A DNA stretch of 62,438 nt. Source: Litchfieldia stipae. GTDB taxonomy: Bacteria > Bacillota > Bacilli > Bacillales > Bacillaceae_L. The position numbers and the translations under genes are program-made. The first letter of the stretch is position 1. The number at the start of each line of letters is the position of its first letter. Of the stretch, positions 7,860 through 25,196 are shown in pieces. The notes beneath the pieces were generated by a model, which saw nothing but the letters and a program-made list of their open reading frames with translations, ran no database searches and was not told the origin of the DNA. The stretch is taken from positions 1 to 62,438 of the forward strand of contig NZ_JACYHA010000021.1 in NCBI RefSeq assembly GCF_014837155.1, in the 5' to 3' direction.

Positions 7860-8297
7860 TTAACCGCGAAGTTCGTAAACTTCAGGTTGTTGTGCTTGAT
7901 GTGGATGTTCAGCTCCAGCATAAACGTGAAGCTTTTTGATCATTTGACGACCAAGAGAACCTTTTGGAAGCATGCCTTTGATAGCAAGCTCTAACATTTT
8001 CTCTGAGTAGTTTGTGCGCATTTCTAAAGCCGTTCTTTGCTTTAATCCACCAGGGAATTGGCTGTGACGGTAGTAGATTTTATCAGTTAGTTTTTTACCA
8101 GTTAATTCGATCTTTTCAGCATTGATGATGATTACATAATCACCAGTGTCAACATTTGGTGTAAAAGTTGGCTTGTTTTTACCACGTAAAACTGAAGCAA
8201 CTTCACTTGCAAGACGACCTAAAGTTTTACCTTCAGCGTCTACAACGTACCATTTACGCTCTATGTTATTAGCTTTCGCCATAAACGTTGTACGCAT
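7860..8297 (-). CDS. rplM: 50S ribosomal protein L13
   Basis: L13 is an early-assembling 23S-binding protein. The 145-residue product contains [16 protein letters not shown] and the central [14 protein letters not shown] segment characteristic of the family. The ATG at 8297 has AGGAGGG upstream. It is the first gene of a two-gene operon with its own promoter and a leader hairpin that fits L13 autoregulation. Confidence 0.97.
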   Translation of the reverse strand: MRTTFMAKANNIERKWYVVDAEGKTLGRLASEVASVLRGKNKPTFTPNVDTGDYVIIINAEKIELTGKKLTDKIYYRHSQFPGGLKQRTALEMRTNYSEKMLELAIKGMLPKGSLGRQMIKKLHVYAGAEHPHQAQQPEVYELRG

Positions 8298-8347
8298 GTG
8301 TTTCCCTCCTAATAAGTAAAAAATACTTTTGGTTTATTTTATTCTAA

Positions 8348-8379
8348 CACGATTAAAGACTTTCCGGGGCTTTATCGTG
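8348..8379 (-). ncRNA. Probable L13 autoregulatory leader hairpin
   Basis: Between the promoter and rplM the RNA can form CACGAT/ATCGTG plus AAAG/CTTT around a GC-rich loop. Firmicutes rplM mRNAs are known to carry an L13 leader of this kind (Rfam L13_leader). Identity is inferred from position and form. Confidence 0.65.
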
Positions 8380-8403
8380 GGGTTAAAATACCATACCTTT
8401 GAT

Positions 8404-8432
8404 ATGATATAACTTTGTGCAACTAATGTCAA
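8404..8432 (-). promoter_or_regulatory. Sigma-A promoter of rplM-rpsI
   Basis: TTGACA (8427-8432) and TATCAT (8404-8409) are separated by 17 bp on the minus strand. This gives rplM-rpsI transcription independent of the truA operon that ends at 8451. Confidence 0.88.
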
Positions 8433-8450
8433 GAAAATGTTACACCAGGA

Positions 8451-9191
8451 TTAGTTGTCATACGTGACTTTCCATAAATATAGTCCATGACCTGGGGCTG
8501 TCTTTCCTGCTAGAGATCTGTCCTGCTGCAACAGCATTCCTTGGATATCCTGGGGCTTAATTTTCCCTTGTCCAACCTCCAACAATGTTCCAACAAGAAT
8601 ACGAACCATATTGTAGAGGAAACCATTCCCAACAAAACGAAAAATATACTCATCTCGTTCTTCTAACAGCTCCACCTGATACAACGTTCTTACTTTATCC
8701 TTTACCTCAGTCTTTGCTGAACAAAAACTTGTGAAGTCATGGGTACCTATTAAATAACGCATCGCTTCCTTTATGCTTTCTAGGTCTAGTTGATATGGAT
8801 AGTGATAAGCGTAGTGTCTGTTAAACACATCCCTTGTTGGGGTATGAGATAGCTTATAGCGGTATTCCTTTTTAACAACATTAAAACGGGCATGAAAATC
8901 AGTTGATACCTCTTCAACATTATGGACAACAATGTCTTCTGGTAACAAAGAATTTAACGCCTTTTTCCACCTATTTACCGCAATATCTAAAGGAGTGTCA
9001 AAATGAATCACCTGTCCCACCGCATGAACCTTCGCATCTGTCCGTCCTGACCCGACAATATGAATAGGACATTTATGCATCTTAGATAAGATACTCTCTA
9101 CCGTTTCCTGAACGGATCGTTTATTCGGTTGAATTTGATACCCAAAAAAGCTCGTACCATCATACGCAATCGTACATTTAAGTCGTTTCAT
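8451..9191 (-). CDS. truA: tRNA pseudouridine(38-40) synthase TruA
   Basis: TruA converts uridines 38-40 in the anticodon stem-loop of many tRNAs to pseudouridine. The 246-residue protein has the family motif [11 protein letters not shown] with the catalytic Asp at residue 52, and later [20 protein letters not shown]. The ATG at 9191 has AAGGAGC upstream. It starts 4 bases after ecfT, so it is co-transcribed with the ECF transporter genes, as in other Bacillus. Confidence 0.96.
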   Translation of the reverse strand: MKRLKCTIAYDGTSFFGYQIQPNKRSVQETVESILSKMHKCPIHIVGSGRTDAKVHAVGQVIHFDTPLDIAVNRWKKALNSLLPEDIVVHNVEEVSTDFHARFNVVKKEYRYKLSHTPTRDVFNRHYAYHYPYQLDLESIKEAMRYLIGTHDFTSFCSAKTEVKDKVRTLYQVELLEERDEYIFRFVGNGFLYNMVRILVGTLLEVGQGKIKPQDIQGMLLQQDRSLAGKTAPGHGLYLWKVTYDN

Positions 9192-9195
9192 ATTC

Positions 9196-9990
9196 TTAGC
9201 TCCTTAGAAAAAAGAGGCCTATTGCCAAAAGGATAAGAAGGCCTAGCATGATGGTGTCAATGAATTTCCATTGTAGAACTCTTAATTTCGTTCTTCCTTC
9301 CCCTCCACGATAACCACGTGCCTCCATCGCTGTTGCAAGTTCCTCGGCTCGTTTGAAAGCACTAATAAATAATGGCACTAATAACGGAACAATGGCATTA
9401 AGTCTATCCTTCACCGGACCAGATCTAAAATCCATCCCTCTTGCCGTTTGGGCCTTCACAATTTTTTCCGTTTCTTGCATCAGTGTTGGGATAAATCTTA
9501 ACGAAATAGACATCATCAATGATAATTCATGGACAGGGAATTTAAATCGTTTTAATGGTTGTAATAAGCTCTCCATCCCATCAGTGACTTCAATGGGTGT
9601 TGTGGTCAACGTTAAGATCGTTGTCATTAGGATTAAGAATAATAATCTAAGTGAAATATAGATCCCTTGGATTAGTCCACCTTCATAAATATCTAGGGTC
9701 CCTAGTTCAAATAGTAACTCCCCTTCTTTTGTCATAAAGAGATGAACAAAGAAAGTAAAAATAATGATCAATAGGATAGGCTTCAAGCCATTTATAATAT
9801 AATAGAGCGGAATTCTTGTTAGAAGTATAATAGCTATAGTGAAGAGTCCTAATAATGCATAGGAGTAGGCATTGTTTGCTAGAAAGACAACAAACACAAA
9901 AAGAGATACAATGACAAGCTTTGATCTAGGGTCCATTTGATGTATGAGCGATTTTCCAGGGACATATCTGCCAATAATTAATCCTTGCAT
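9196..9990 (-). CDS. ecfT: Energy-coupling factor transporter transmembrane protein EcfT
   Basis: EcfT is the membrane scaffold that couples two ATPases to exchangeable substrate-binding (S) proteins for vitamins and other micronutrients. The 264-residue protein has about five or six hydrophobic helices and two Ala-Arg-Gly coupling motifs (TARGMDF near residue 182, EARGYRGG near 223) that touch the ATPases. It overlaps the end of ecfA2 by 13 bp. No S component is encoded here, consistent with a shared group II ECF module. Confidence 0.95.
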   Translation of the reverse strand: MQGLIIGRYVPGKSLIHQMDPRSKLVIVSLFVFVVFLANNAYSYALLGLFTIAIILLTRIPLYYIINGLKPILLIIIFTFFVHLFMTKEGELLFELGTLDIYEGGLIQGIYISLRLLFLILMTTILTLTTTPIEVTDGMESLLQPLKRFKFPVHELSLMMSISLRFIPTLMQETEKIVKAQTARGMDFRSGPVKDRLNAIVPLLVPLFISAFKRAEELATAMEARGYRGGEGRTKLRVLQWKFIDTIMLGLLILLAIGLFFLRS

Positions 9991-10859
9991 TGTGCACCCT
10001 CACTCTTTGCTATAAGCTCATTTATATGGGCAACCAACTCATCCATCGTTAAGCATGATGAAGGAATGGTGATATTGAAACGTTGTTCAAGCTTTTGCTT
10101 AAATCGAACAGTTTCTGGCACATCCAGACCAAGAGCATGAAGTGCTTCAGGATTAGAGAAAATCTGTTCAACTGAACCTTGATTAACAATCGTACCTTTA
10201 TGCATCACACAAATTTCATCGGCATACCTAGCCGCATCCTCCATACTATGTGTCACTAGAATGGTCGTCAGCTGCTTCTCCTTATGTAACTGATAAAACA
10301 TATCCATCATCTCTTTACGGCCTCTAGGGTCTAATCCTGCAGTTGGTTCGTCTAAAACAATCACTTCAGGCTCCATCGCAAGAATACCAGCAATGGCTAC
10401 CCTTCTCATTTGTCCACCACTTAAATCAAACGGTGACCTTGATAAATACTCCTCAGACAATCCAACAAGCTTAATCGCTTCTTTGGCTCTTTTTTGGGCA
10501 ACATCAAGTGAAACACCAAAGTTCAATGGTCCATAGCAGATATCTTTTTCAATCGTTTCTTCAAACAACTGATGCTCTGGAAATTGAAAGACAATCCCTA
10601 CCTTACGTCGAAGAGATTTCAACTCTTTTTCCTTCTTCTTTGCACTTATGCTTCGATTCCCTATAGTCATTGTCCCTGAAGTTGGTTTTAACAGCCCATT
10701 GAGATGCTGAATGATTGTCGATTTACCAGACCCCGTATGACCTATTATCGCCATAAAAGTCCCTGACTTAATCGTCGTATTAATATCATATAATGCTAGT
10801 CGTTCGAAAGGAGTACGGACCTGATAACGATATTCTAATTCTTCAAACCTAATGTCCAT
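9978..10859 (-). CDS. ecfA2: Energy-coupling factor transporter ATPase EcfA2
   Basis: One of two non-identical ABC ATPases of the shared ECF module. The 293-residue protein carries Walker A GHTGSGKST (about residues 41-49), signature LSGGQMRRVAIAG, Walker B VIVLDEPT and switch His in LVTHSMED. Its start lies 25 bp inside the end of ecfA1 and its end overlaps ecfT, indicating tight translational coupling and fixed stoichiometry. Confidence 0.95.
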   Translation of the reverse strand: MDIRFEELEYRYQVRTPFERLALYDINTTIKSGTFMAIIGHTGSGKSTIIQHLNGLLKPTSGTMTIGNRSISAKKKEKELKSLRRKVGIVFQFPEHQLFEETIEKDICYGPLNFGVSLDVAQKRAKEAIKLVGLSEEYLSRSPFDLSGGQMRRVAIAGILAMEPEVIVLDEPTAGLDPRGRKEMMDMFYQLHKEKQLTTILVTHSMEDAARYADEICVMHKGTIVNQGSVEQIFSNPEALHALGLDVPETVRFKQKLEQRFNITIPSSCLTMDELVAHINELIAKSEGAQCKD

Positions 10860-11677
10860 AATTCTTCAATTAACTCCTCTTCCGTCACATGTTTTTTTGT
10901 AAGAGCAATCCCTTTTTGAGCCAACTGCCCAGATAACTTAACAGGAAAGGGAATATCTAAACCAATCTCAACTAACTCCTTTTCCATCTTAAAGATTTCA
11001 CTTGGAGTTCCTTCGGCATAGAGTTCTCCTTCTTTCATAACAATCATCCGGTCTGCTCTAGACGCCTCTTCCAAATCATGTGTAATTGATAAAACAGTAA
11101 TATTAGATTGTTCCTTTAGCTTCCAAATCGTCTCAATGACCTCTTCTCGTCCCTTTGGATCTAACATTGCTGTGGCTTCATCCAAAATAATCACTTCAGG
11201 ATGGAGAGCAATGACACCAGCAATGGCCACCCTTTGCTTTTGACCACCAGAAAGCTGATGAGGTTCAGAGTCAAGATAATCCTCCATTTTCACTAGCTTA
11301 ACAGCCTCAGCAATTCGTTGTAACATTTCACTTCGAGGCACACCATTATTTTCGAGACCAAATGCGATATCATCGTTAACCGTTGATCCTACAAACTGAT
11401 TATCTGGATTTTGAAAGACCATACCGACCTTTTTACGTACATCCCAAATTGTTTCATCATTAAGCTCAAGTCCTTGAAACAACACATTCCCACTGACTGG
11501 GAAAAGAATTCCGTTCAGGATTTTGGCTAGTGTTGATTTCCCTGAACCATTATGACCAACAATCGCAAGCCACTCACCAGCACGTACAGAGAAAGAAACC
11601 TCTTTTAATACATCCTGTGCTTCATCATTATATTTAAAGGTAACAGCATTTACTTGGAGTATCTCATTTTCCGCCAT
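10835..11677 (-). CDS. ecfA1: Energy-coupling factor transporter ATPase EcfA1
   Basis: First gene of ecfA1-ecfA2-ecfT-truA. The 280-residue ABC ATPase has Walker A GHNGSGKST (about 42-50), signature LSGGQKQRVAIAG and Walker B VIILDEATAMLDP. AGGAGG precedes the ATG at 11677. The upstream rplQ terminator implies a separate promoter; an AT-rich TATAAT-containing segment lies at roughly 11720-11750, but its -35 match is poor. Confidence 0.95.
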   Translation of the reverse strand: MAENEILQVNAVTFKYNDEAQDVLKEVSFSVRAGEWLAIVGHNGSGKSTLAKILNGILFPVSGNVLFQGLELNDETIWDVRKKVGMVFQNPDNQFVGSTVNDDIAFGLENNGVPRSEMLQRIAEAVKLVKMEDYLDSEPHQLSGGQKQRVAIAGVIALHPEVIILDEATAMLDPKGREEVIETIWKLKEQSNITVLSITHDLEEASRADRMIVMKEGELYAEGTPSEIFKMEKELVEIGLDIPFPVKLSGQLAQKGIALTKKHVTEEELIEELWTLGLKN

Positions 11678-11790
11678 TTTTTCCTCCTAAGCACAACTAT
11701 CAGGTGACTAGTGTAATAGAGTTAATTATATATGATGTATATGAATAATAAAAATATCATGTTATGTATGTAACCTATTTTTCTCCAAAT

Positions 11791-11830
11791 AAAAAAGGGC
11801 ATAGATCCAGTTAAAAACTGCCCCGCCCTT
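11791..11830 (-). terminator. Terminator of the S10-spc-alpha cluster
   Basis: On the minus strand AAGGGC...GCCCTT enclose an inner CAGTT/AACTG hairpin, followed by T6. It lies 18 bases past the rplQ stop and separates the ribosomal cluster from the ECF transporter operon. Confidence 0.85.
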
Positions 11831-11848
11831 AAATATTTGTAGCTAGAA

Positions 11849-12229
<381 letters not shown>

Positions 12230-12275
12230 TTAAGCTTGAATTGGAAGATGAAACATTCATTAGGCAAGAAAATGC

Positions 12276-12299
12276 CTAGTTATTTCTAGAAATAACTAG
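12276..12299. repeat. Perfect 24-nt palindrome after rpoA
   Basis: CTAGTTATTTCT (12276-12287) is followed directly by its exact reverse complement AGAAATAACTAG. It abuts the rpoA stop codon and is followed on the minus strand by a second small hairpin (AGGCA/TGCCT) with no T-run. It may be an RNA processing or stability hairpin between rpoA and rplQ. Confidence 0.8.
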
Positions 12300-13244
12300 T
12301 CAGTCATCTTTACGTAAGCCTAAGCCTAGTTCTTCTAATTTAGCCTTAACTTCTTCTAAAGATTTACGACCAAGGTTACGAACCTTCATCATATCTTCTT
12401 CTGTTTTATGAGCAAGTTCTTGAACTGTGTTGATTCCAGCACGTTTTAAGCAGTTATATGAGCGAACAGAAAGATCTAGTTCTTCGATCGTCATCTCTAG
12501 AACTTTTTCTTTTTGGTCTTCTTCTTTCTCTACCATAATTTCTGCATTTTGAGCTTCATCAGTCAGTCCAACGAAAATGTTCAAATGCTCAGTCAAAATT
12601 TTTGAACCAAGAGCAATTGCTTCTTTCGGACCAGTACTACCATCTGTCCAGACATCAAGTGTCAACTTATCAAAGTTCGATACTTGTCCTACACGGGTAT
12701 TTTCTACTTGATAAGATACGCGCGAAACCGGTGTGAAAATTGAATCAATAGGAATTACACCTATTGGCTGATCTTCACGTTTGTTTGAATCAGCTGGAGT
12801 ATATCCACGTCCACGTCTTGCAGTTAATCTCATGCGTAAATGTGCATCCTTTGCAAGTGTTGCAATATGCAAATCAGGATTTAACACTTCCACATCACTG
12901 TCATGAGTAATATCTCCTGCAGTCACTGCCCCTTCACCCTGTATATCAATTTCGAGCGTCTTCTCTTCATCAGAGTAGATTTTAAGTGCTAGTTTCTTAA
13001 CATTTAAAATAATAGATGTTACATCCTCGACGACGCCTTCAATTGTTGAGAACTCGTGCAGTACACCATCTATCTGAATAGATGTTACAGCGGCACCAGG
13101 GAGAGAAGATAATAGGATACGACGTAAGGAGTTACCCAAAGTAGTACCATATCCACGCTCAAGTGGCTCGACGACGAATTTACCGTATTTGGTATCTTCG
13201 CTGATTTCAACCGTTTCGATTTTTGGTTTTTCAATTTCGATCAT
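12300..13244 (-). CDS. rpoA: DNA-directed RNA polymerase subunit alpha
   Basis: The alpha dimer nucleates polymerase assembly and contacts UP elements and activators. The 314-residue protein has the N-terminal assembly domain ([20 protein letters not shown] near 32-51) and a C-terminal domain (about 245-310) with the DNA-contacting [16 protein letters not shown] segment. A GAAGGAGGG site precedes the ATG. It is separated from rpsK by 188 bp, longer than most gaps in this cluster. Confidence 0.98.
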   Translation of the reverse strand: MIEIEKPKIETVEISEDTKYGKFVVEPLERGYGTTLGNSLRRILLSSLPGAAVTSIQIDGVLHEFSTIEGVVEDVTSIILNVKKLALKIYSDEEKTLEIDIQGEGAVTAGDITHDSDVEVLNPDLHIATLAKDAHLRMRLTARRGRGYTPADSNKREDQPIGVIPIDSIFTPVSRVSYQVENTRVGQVSNFDKLTLDVWTDGSTGPKEAIALGSKILTEHLNIFVGLTDEAQNAEIMVEKEEDQKEKVLEMTIEELDLSVRSYNCLKRAGINTVQELAHKTEEDMMKVRNLGRKSLEEVKAKLEELGLGLRKDD

Positions 13245-13432
13245 TTATAAACCCTCCTTCAAAACGTCGAAACCTCGGCTAGACGATTACGATTACTTAT
13301 CTAACCGAAATTCCCCAAAGTTAAGTTCCCGAATGTGCACAACAACTGGAATAATTATTCTGTAAGAACTTATAAATTTTTTAGTTTATCATAACCCATT
13401 ATAGACATGGATACAAAATCTATACAGAAAAA

Positions 13433-13822
<390 letters not shown>

Positions 13823-13841
13823 TTATCTAGTACCTCCTTTA

Positions 13842-14207
<366 letters not shown>

Positions 14208-14230
14208 TTAAACGTACACCTCCTTGTTTA

Positions 14231-14347
<117 letters not shown>

Positions 14348-14376
14348 TTAAACCTCCTTGATATATCGGAGTGAAT

Positions 14377-14595
14377 TTATTTAAAACGGTACGTAATTCT
14401 ACCGCGAGTTAAGTCATACGGTGATAATTCAACCGTTACTTTATCGCCAGGTAAAATACGAATAAAATGCATTCGAATTTTTCCAGATACATGGGCTAAC
14501 ACTGTGTGCCCATTTTCTAATTCTACTTTAAACATAGCATTAGGTAATGTTTCTACGACAGTACCTTCAATTTCAATTACATCGTCTTTCGCCAT
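14377..14595 (-). CDS. infA: Translation initiation factor IF-1
   Basis: IF-1 is a single OB-fold that blocks the A site during initiation. The 72-residue protein ([11 protein letters not shown]... GRITYRFK) is of standard length. Its start lies 23 bp inside the end of the upstream KOW protein gene, suggesting coupled translation. Confidence 0.97.
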   Translation of the reverse strand: MAKDDVIEIEGTVVETLPNAMFKVELENGHTVLAHVSGKIRMHFIRILPGDKVTVELSPYDLTRGRITYRFK

Positions 14596-14908
14596 TGAAA
14601 AGTTCTCCCTTCTTCAAATCAGTAACTTGCTCATTGACAAACTTCGTTAAGGCAAAACGCAGTTTACCGTTTGTCACACGACCAGTTTCATTAATACTGC
14701 TCTGAACTTCCGGAGATACGAAATCAAAAAATTCAAGGTGATTAATATTTTTCTTTTTAGGATTTTTAAACTTCCGCTTATCCCCATCTGCAAGTAATAC
14801 GAAGCGATCATCGAGAATTTCTACTATGACAGCAAACTGACCAGCGTCTCTGCCTTGAGTTATCAAAACAAACTGACCTATGCACGGACTCGAATCAGAA
14901 TCATTCAA
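14573..14908 (-). CDS. KOW-domain RNA-binding protein (L14e/L6e-like, YbzG-type)
   Basis: A 111-residue protein with an N-terminal KOW-type motif ([22 protein letters not shown], roughly residues 10-31) resembling archaeal/eukaryotic L14e. Its role is not established; a ribosome-associated function is inferred from the fold and its place between map and infA. The start is a TTG at 14908 with GAAGGTGA 7-8 bases upstream; a nearby ATG is out of frame. It overlaps infA by 23 bp. Confidence 0.82.
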   Translation of the reverse strand: MNDSDSSPCIGQFVLITQGRDAGQFAVIVEILDDRFVLLADGDKRKFKNPKKKNINHLEFFDFVSPEVQSSINETGRVTNGKLRFALTKFVNEQVTDLKKGELFNGERRCN

Positions 14909-14925
14909 TACATAATCACCTTCAC

Positions 14926-15671
14926 TTAGGCTTTTGTTAGGATTTCATATCCTGTTTCAGTAATTGCAATTGTGTGCTCAAAGTGAGCACATGTCTTACG
15001 ATCCACTGTCACAACAGTCCAATCATCAGCTAACGTCTTCACATATCGACTACCTGCATTCACCATCGGTTCAATGGCAAGTACCATGCCTGGTTTTAAA
15101 CGAGGCCCCTTGTTCGGTGGACCATAATGCGGAATTTGTGGGTCTTCATGCAATTCTTGCCCAACTCCATGTCCGACATACTCTCTGACAACAGAAAAGT
15201 TATGTTCTTCAACGTATGTTTGGATTGCATGAGATATATTTGAAAGACGCTCACCAGGTTTTGCTTCCTGTAATCCTTTATAAAGTGACTTCTCAGTTAC
15301 CTCAAGAAGTTTTTGATTTTCAGCCGAAATAGTACCAACAGGATATGTCCAAGCTGAATCTCCATGATAGCCATTATAATACGCACCGATATCGATACTA
15401 ATTATATCACCATCTAGTAGCTTACGATCACCAGGAATTCCATGTACTAATTCTTCATTAACAGAAGCACATATACTCCCGCGAAAACCATTATACCCTT
15501 TAAAGGATGGAATTGCACCTAACCCGCGTATGAATTTTTCTGCAATAGTATCCAATTCTAAAGTAGTGATTCCTGGAGTAATATGTTTGATTAATTCTTG
15601 GTGGGTTAAAGCTACAATCTTGCCAGCTTCACGCATGATTTCAATCTCACGCGGAGTCTTACAAATAATCA

Positions 15672-15672
<1 letters not shown>
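14926..15672 (-). CDS. map: Methionine aminopeptidase type I
   Basis: Removes the N-terminal methionine from nascent proteins. The 248-residue enzyme shows the five metal ligands in order: the two Asp in [17 protein letters not shown], His in [12 protein letters not shown], Glu in AIEPMV and Glu in FEHTIAIT. It lacks an N-terminal SH3-zinc extension (type Ia). Its ATG overlaps the adk stop by one base (TAATG). Confidence 0.97.
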
Positions 15673-17673
<2,001 letters not shown>

Positions 17674-17674
<1 letters not shown>

Positions 17675-18114
17675 TAGATCACCTCAACTGTTCCGCCAGC
17701 CGCTTCAATAGCATCTTTAGCAGTAGAGGAGAATTTGTGAGCTTTAACAGTAAGTTTTTTATCAAGAGTTCCTTTTCCAAGAACCTTAACTCCTGCTTTT
17801 AGGTTACTTACTACACCAGTCTCAACAAGTAATTCTGGAGTAACTTCAGTTCCATCTTCAAAGCGGTTAAGAGTCTCAAGATTCACGATAGCAAAATCCT
17901 TACGGTTAATGTTAGTGAATCCACGCTTAGGTAAACGTTGGAATAATGGTGTTTGACCACCTTCAAACCCTGGACGAACACCTCCGCCAGAACGTGCATT
18001 TTGACCTTTATGACCTTTTCCAGCAGTTTTACCATTACCAGAACCAATTCCACGTCCTACACGGTTACGCTCTTTACGAGAACCTTCCGTCGGTTTCAAT
18101 TCATGTAGCTTCAT
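17674..18114 (-). CDS. rplO: 50S ribosomal protein L15
   Basis: A 146-residue protein starting [14 protein letters not shown], with the Gly/Arg-rich N-terminal extension ([20 protein letters not shown]) and [16 protein letters not shown]15 is a late-assembly 50S protein. An AGGAGGTGCCC site precedes the ATG. It overlaps secY by one base. Confidence 0.97.
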
Positions 18115-18148
18115 TTGGGCACCTCCTTATTTAAGAAGAAAATCTATA

Positions 18149-18331
18149 TTATTGTTCTTTAACTGTAACAAGATGGGCAACTTTATTAATCATACCGCGA
18201 ATCGCAGCATTATCATCATGAACAACAGTTTGATGCATTTTTTTCAATCCTAGTGTACGAACAGTTACACGTTGGTCTTCAGGGCGTCCAATGACACTGC
18301 GAGTAAGGGTGATAGCTAATTGTTTTGACAT
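18149..18331 (-). CDS. rpmD: 50S ribosomal protein L30
   Basis: A 60-residue L30, with [22 protein letters not shown] matching the family; the short bacterial form. It follows rpsE by 14 bp and precedes rplO in the canonical spc order. Confidence 0.97.
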   Translation of the reverse strand: MSKQLAITLTRSVIGRPEDQRVTVRTLGLKKMHQTVVHDDNAAIRGMINKVAHLVTVKEQ

Positions 18332-18345
18332 CTTATTTCCCTCCC

Positions 18346-18858
<513 letters not shown>

Positions 18859-18864
18859 TTACTA

Positions 18865-19227
18865 TTAAAATTCTAATCCAGCTTCACGAGCAGCATCAGC
18901 TAAAGCTTTTACACGACCATGATATAAATATCCTCCGCGGTCAAATACTACTGTTTTAACACCTTTTTCAATTGCACGCTTTGCTACAAGCTCTCCAACC
19001 TTTTGAGCAGCTGCAACATTACCAGCAGATTCAAGGTTAAGTTCTTTATCTAAAGTAGATGCACTTACAAGAGTTACAGAATTAGTATCATCGATCACTT
19101 GAGCATAAATGTGTTGATTTGAACGGTACACATTTAAACGAGGGCGAGCAGCAGTTCCAGATAATTTAGCACGTACACGTCCATGTCTCTTTTTACGAAC
19201 TGCATTTTTATCCTGTTTCGTAATCAT
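18865..19227 (-). CDS. rplR: 50S ribosomal protein L18
   Basis: A 120-residue 5S rRNA-binding protein with the N-terminal basic arm [34 protein letters not shown] and [17 protein letters not shown]. It follows rplF by 33 bp. Confidence 0.97.
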   Translation of the reverse strand: MITKQDKNAVRKKRHGRVRAKLSGTAARPRLNVYRSNQHIYAQVIDDTNSVTLVSASTLDKELNLESAGNVAAAQKVGELVAKRAIEKGVKTVVFDRGGYLYHGRVKALADAAREAGLEF

Positions 19228-19260
19228 TTACGTCACTCCTTTCTTTAAGCTAAGAAGTTA

Positions 19261-19797
19261 TTACTTCGCAGTTTTACCTTCTTTACGACGTACATTTTCA
19301 CCTTCATAACGAATACCTTTACCTTTGTAAGGCTCAGGTGGACGTACATCACGAATGTTAGCAGCTAATGCGCCAACACGTTCCTTATCAATACCTTTTA
19401 CAACTACCTTAGTATTAGATGGCACTTCGATTTCGATGCCAGCTTCAGGAGTCATTTCTACTGGATGAGAGTAACCTACATTCAGTACAAGCTTGTTTCC
19501 AGATTTAGAAGCACGGTAACCTACACCGATTAATTCTAATCCTCTTTCAAAGCCTTTTGATACACCTTCAACCATGTTAGCTAAAATGCTACGAGTTGTG
19601 CCATGAAGTGCACGGTGTTCTTTATTATCAGTTGGACGGACAACGTTAATTACGTTTTCCTCAACGCTAATTTGAATATCTGGGTGGAAGCTACGAGTTA
19701 ATTCACCTTTAGGTCCTTTAACAGTAACCTCACTACCATTTAGAGTAATAGTAACTCCAGCAGGAATTTCGATTGGTTTCTTACCAATACGTGACAT
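19261..19797 (-). CDS. rplF: 50S ribosomal protein L6
   Basis: A 178-residue, two-domain protein near the factor-binding site. Markers are [12 protein letters not shown] at the start and the C-terminal [14 protein letters not shown]. The ATG at 19797 matches the family start and has GGAGGTGTAC upstream; two in-frame upstream codons belong to the leader. Confidence 0.96.
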   Translation of the reverse strand: MSRIGKKPIEIPAGVTITLNGSEVTVKGPKGELTRSFHPDIQISVEENVINVVRPTDNKEHRALHGTTRSILANMVEGVSKGFERGLELIGVGYRASKSGNKLVLNVGYSHPVEMTPEAGIEIEVPSNTKVVVKGIDKERVGALAANIRDVRPPEPYKGKGIRYEGENVRRKEGKTAK

Positions 19798-19826
19798 ATA
19801 GTACACCTCCAGTCATTTAAAAAATA

Positions 19827-20225
19827 TTACCAAACGTAAGCTAATACTTCTCCACCAGCTTGTTTTTGACGAGCTTCTTTATCAGTTAAAACACCTTGAG
19901 AAGTTGATACTAGTGCGATCCCTAGACCGTTTAATACGCGAGGAACTTCATCAGCTTTTGCATAAACACGAAGACCAGGCTTACTAATACGCTTAAGACC
20001 AGTAATAACACGCTCATTATTTGAACCGTACTTTAAGAAGATACGGATAATACCTTGTTTGTTATCTTCGATATATTCAACATCACGTACGAAACCTTCA
20101 CGCTTTAAAATCTCAGCAATATCCTTTTTGATTTTTGAAGCAGGGATTTCTAATTTCTCGTGACGAACCATATTCGCATTACGGATGCGAGTAAGCATAT
20201 CTGCAATTGGATCTGTCATTACCAT
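19827..20225 (-). CDS. rpsH: 30S ribosomal protein S8
   Basis: A 132-residue 16S-binding protein, starting [18 protein letters not shown] and ending GEVLAYVW. The first of two close ATGs is chosen because GGAGG is 10 bases upstream. In Bacillus and E. coli S8 is a key regulator or binder of the spc operon. Confidence 0.97.
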   Translation of the reverse strand: MVMTDPIADMLTRIRNANMVRHEKLEIPASKIKKDIAEILKREGFVRDVEYIEDNKQGIIRIFLKYGSNNERVITGLKRISKPGLRVYAKADEVPRVLNGLGIALVSTSQGVLTDKEARQKQAGGEVLAYVW

Positions 20226-20256
20226 TGTATAATTACCTCCTTCCCATGTATGGGGA

Positions 20257-20995
<739 letters not shown>

Positions 20996-21019
20996 CTAAA
21001 GTACCTCCTTTCTTCTATA

Positions 21020-21331
21020 CTATTTATCTAAAGTTTCACCAGATTTTTTTGCAATACGTACCTTTTTACCATTAACCACTTCATAACCTACTCTAGTTGG
21101 TTGACCAGATTTAGGATCTAATGGCATAACGTTTGATACATGAATTGCTGCCTCTTTCGTGATAATACCACCTTGAGGATTATCTTGAGACGGTTTTGAG
21201 TGTTTTTTCACGATATTTACGCCTTCAACTAGTACACGATCTTTCTTTGGGAAAGCTTCAAGAATAACACCTTGTTTTCCTTTGTCTTTTCCAGAGATCA
21301 CTTGTACCTTGTCACCCTTTTTAACATGCAT
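21020..21331 (-). CDS. rplX: 50S ribosomal protein L24
   Basis: A 103-residue protein with an N-terminal KOW motif ([20 protein letters not shown]). L24 initiates 50S assembly. The order rplN-rplX-rplE is canonical. Confidence 0.97.
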   Translation of the reverse strand: MHVKKGDKVQVISGKDKGKQGVILEAFPKKDRVLVEGVNIVKKHSKPSQDNPQGGIITKEAAIHVSNVMPLDPKSGQPTRVGYEVVNGKKVRIAKKSGETLDK

Positions 21332-21369
21332 CGATTTCGCACCTCCTTAAAAGGTAAATCAAATTTCTA

Positions 21370-21738
<369 letters not shown>

Positions 21739-21781
21739 TCATGAAACCTCCCTTCGGATTTGTGATTGATCCGAACCTTAA

Positions 21782-22045
21782 TTATATAATAACCGCTTTT
21801 TCTACAACTTCTAATACACGGAAGCGTTTAGTTGCAGATAATGGGCGAGTCTCCATAATTTTTACGATGTCACCAGTCTTAGCTGTGTTGTTTTCATCGT
21901 GTGCTTTAAATTTCTTTGAATACTTTACGCGCTTCCCGTAAAGAGAATGTTTCTTATAGGTTTCTACAAGTACAGTTACTGTTTTGTCCATCTTGTCAGA
22001 AACCACACGTCCTGTGTAGACTTTGCGTTGGTTGCGTTCACTCAC
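21782..22045 (-). CDS. rpsQ: 30S ribosomal protein S17
   Basis: An 87-residue OB-fold protein with [20 protein letters not shown] and [20 protein letters not shown]. It is a primary 16S binder. It follows rpmC by 29 bp with GAGAGGAGG upstream. Confidence 0.97.
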   Translation of the reverse strand: MSERNQRKVYTGRVVSDKMDKTVTVLVETYKKHSLYGKRVKYSKKFKAHDENNTAKTGDIVKIMETRPLSATKRFRVLEVVEKAVII

Positions 22046-22074
22046 TTTGCAAACCTCCTCTCAGGTTATCAATT

Positions 22075-23355
<1,281 letters not shown>

Positions 23356-23697
23356 TTATCCCTCCTTCTTTTCAGATAGCACGATAGTAATGTGACTCGT
23401 GCGTTTATTAATCGCGCTTGCGCGTCCCATTGCACGTGGACGGAAACGTTTTAGCGTTGGACCTTCATCAACGAATACTTGTGATACGACTAAGCTATTA
23501 GCATCCATTTCATAATTATGTTCAGCATTTGCAATTGCAGAGTTTAAAAGCTTCTCAACAATAGGAGATGCTGCTTTTGGTGTGTGTTTAAGAATTGCAA
23601 CAGCTTCACCTACTTGCTTACCTCGAATTAAATCAACGACCAAACGGGCTTTACGAGGAGCAATACGTACTGTTCTAGCGACAGCTTTAGCTTGCAT
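23356..23697 (-). CDS. rplV: 50S ribosomal protein L22
   Basis: A 113-residue tunnel-wall protein. The start [20 protein letters not shown] at 23697 matches the family, with GAGAGGAGG upstream; the in-frame extension to 23715 would run through that site. The tunnel loop ([18 protein letters not shown]) looks wild type for macrolide sensitivity. Confidence 0.96.
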   Translation of the reverse strand: MQAKAVARTVRIAPRKARLVVDLIRGKQVGEAVAILKHTPKAASPIVEKLLNSAIANAEHNYEMDANSLVVSQVFVDEGPTLKRFRPRAMGRASAINKRTSHITIVLSEKKEG

Positions 23698-23714
23698 AGT
23701 TAAGCCTCCTCTCA

Positions 23715-23993
23715 TTAACGTCTTGTTTTCTTATCGTCATTTGCGTGTCCTTTATAAGTACGTGTTGGTGCGAACTCACCTAATTTGTGTCCTACCATAT
23801 CTTCCGTAACATATACTGGCACGTGTTTACGACCATCATAAACTGCGATTGTGTGACCAATGAATTGTGGGAAAATTGTTGAACGACGAGACCAAGTCTT
23901 AACAACTTGCTTCTTCTCAACTTCATTCAATTTTTCAACTTTCTTAATCAAATGATCATCCACAAAAGGTCCTTTTTTCAGACTGCGACCCAT
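23715..23993 (-). CDS. rpsS: 30S ribosomal protein S19
   Basis: A 92-residue 30S head protein ([15 protein letters not shown]) with [21 protein letters not shown] and the C-terminal [12 protein letters not shown]. It lies between rplB and rplV in canonical order. Confidence 0.97.
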   Translation of the reverse strand: MGRSLKKGPFVDDHLIKKVEKLNEVEKKQVVKTWSRRSTIFPQFIGHTIAVYDGRKHVPVYVTEDMVGHKLGEFAPTRTYKGHANDDKKTRR

Positions 23994-24050
23994 AAATGAA
24001 CCTCCTCTCGTGATTGATCTACGGTTCTATGGAACCGTAGCACAACCCCG

Positions 24051-24896
<846 letters not shown>

Positions 24897-24908
24897 TCAC
24901 TATAAAAC

Positions 24909-25196
24909 TTATACTTCAAAGAATTCGATTTCTTTGCTATCAGCAGTTAATTTAACGATTGCTTTTCTACGACGGTTTGTATATCCGCTATGACGTCCCA
25001 TACGCTTAAACTTGCCTTTGTAGTTCATTACGTTGACTTGCTCAACTTTTACTCCAAAGATTTGCTCGATTGCGTCTTTTACTTCAGTCTTGTTAGCTTT
25101 CACATCTACATCAAAAGTGTATTTCTTCTCAGCCATTAAGTCTGTAGTACGTTCTGTAATAACGGGGCGCTTAATAATATCACGAGGATCTTTCAT
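24909..25196 (-). CDS. rplW: 50S ribosomal protein L23
   Basis: A 95-residue exit-tunnel protein that docks trigger factor and SRP. It shows [23 protein letters not shown] (split start region) and [19 protein letters not shown]. Its ATG overlaps the rplD stop by one base. Confidence 0.96.
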   Translation of the reverse strand: MKDPRDIIKRPVITERTTDLMAEKKYTFDVDVKANKTEVKDAIEQIFGVKVEQVNVMNYKGKFKRMGRHSGYTNRRRKAIVKLTADSKEIEFFEV

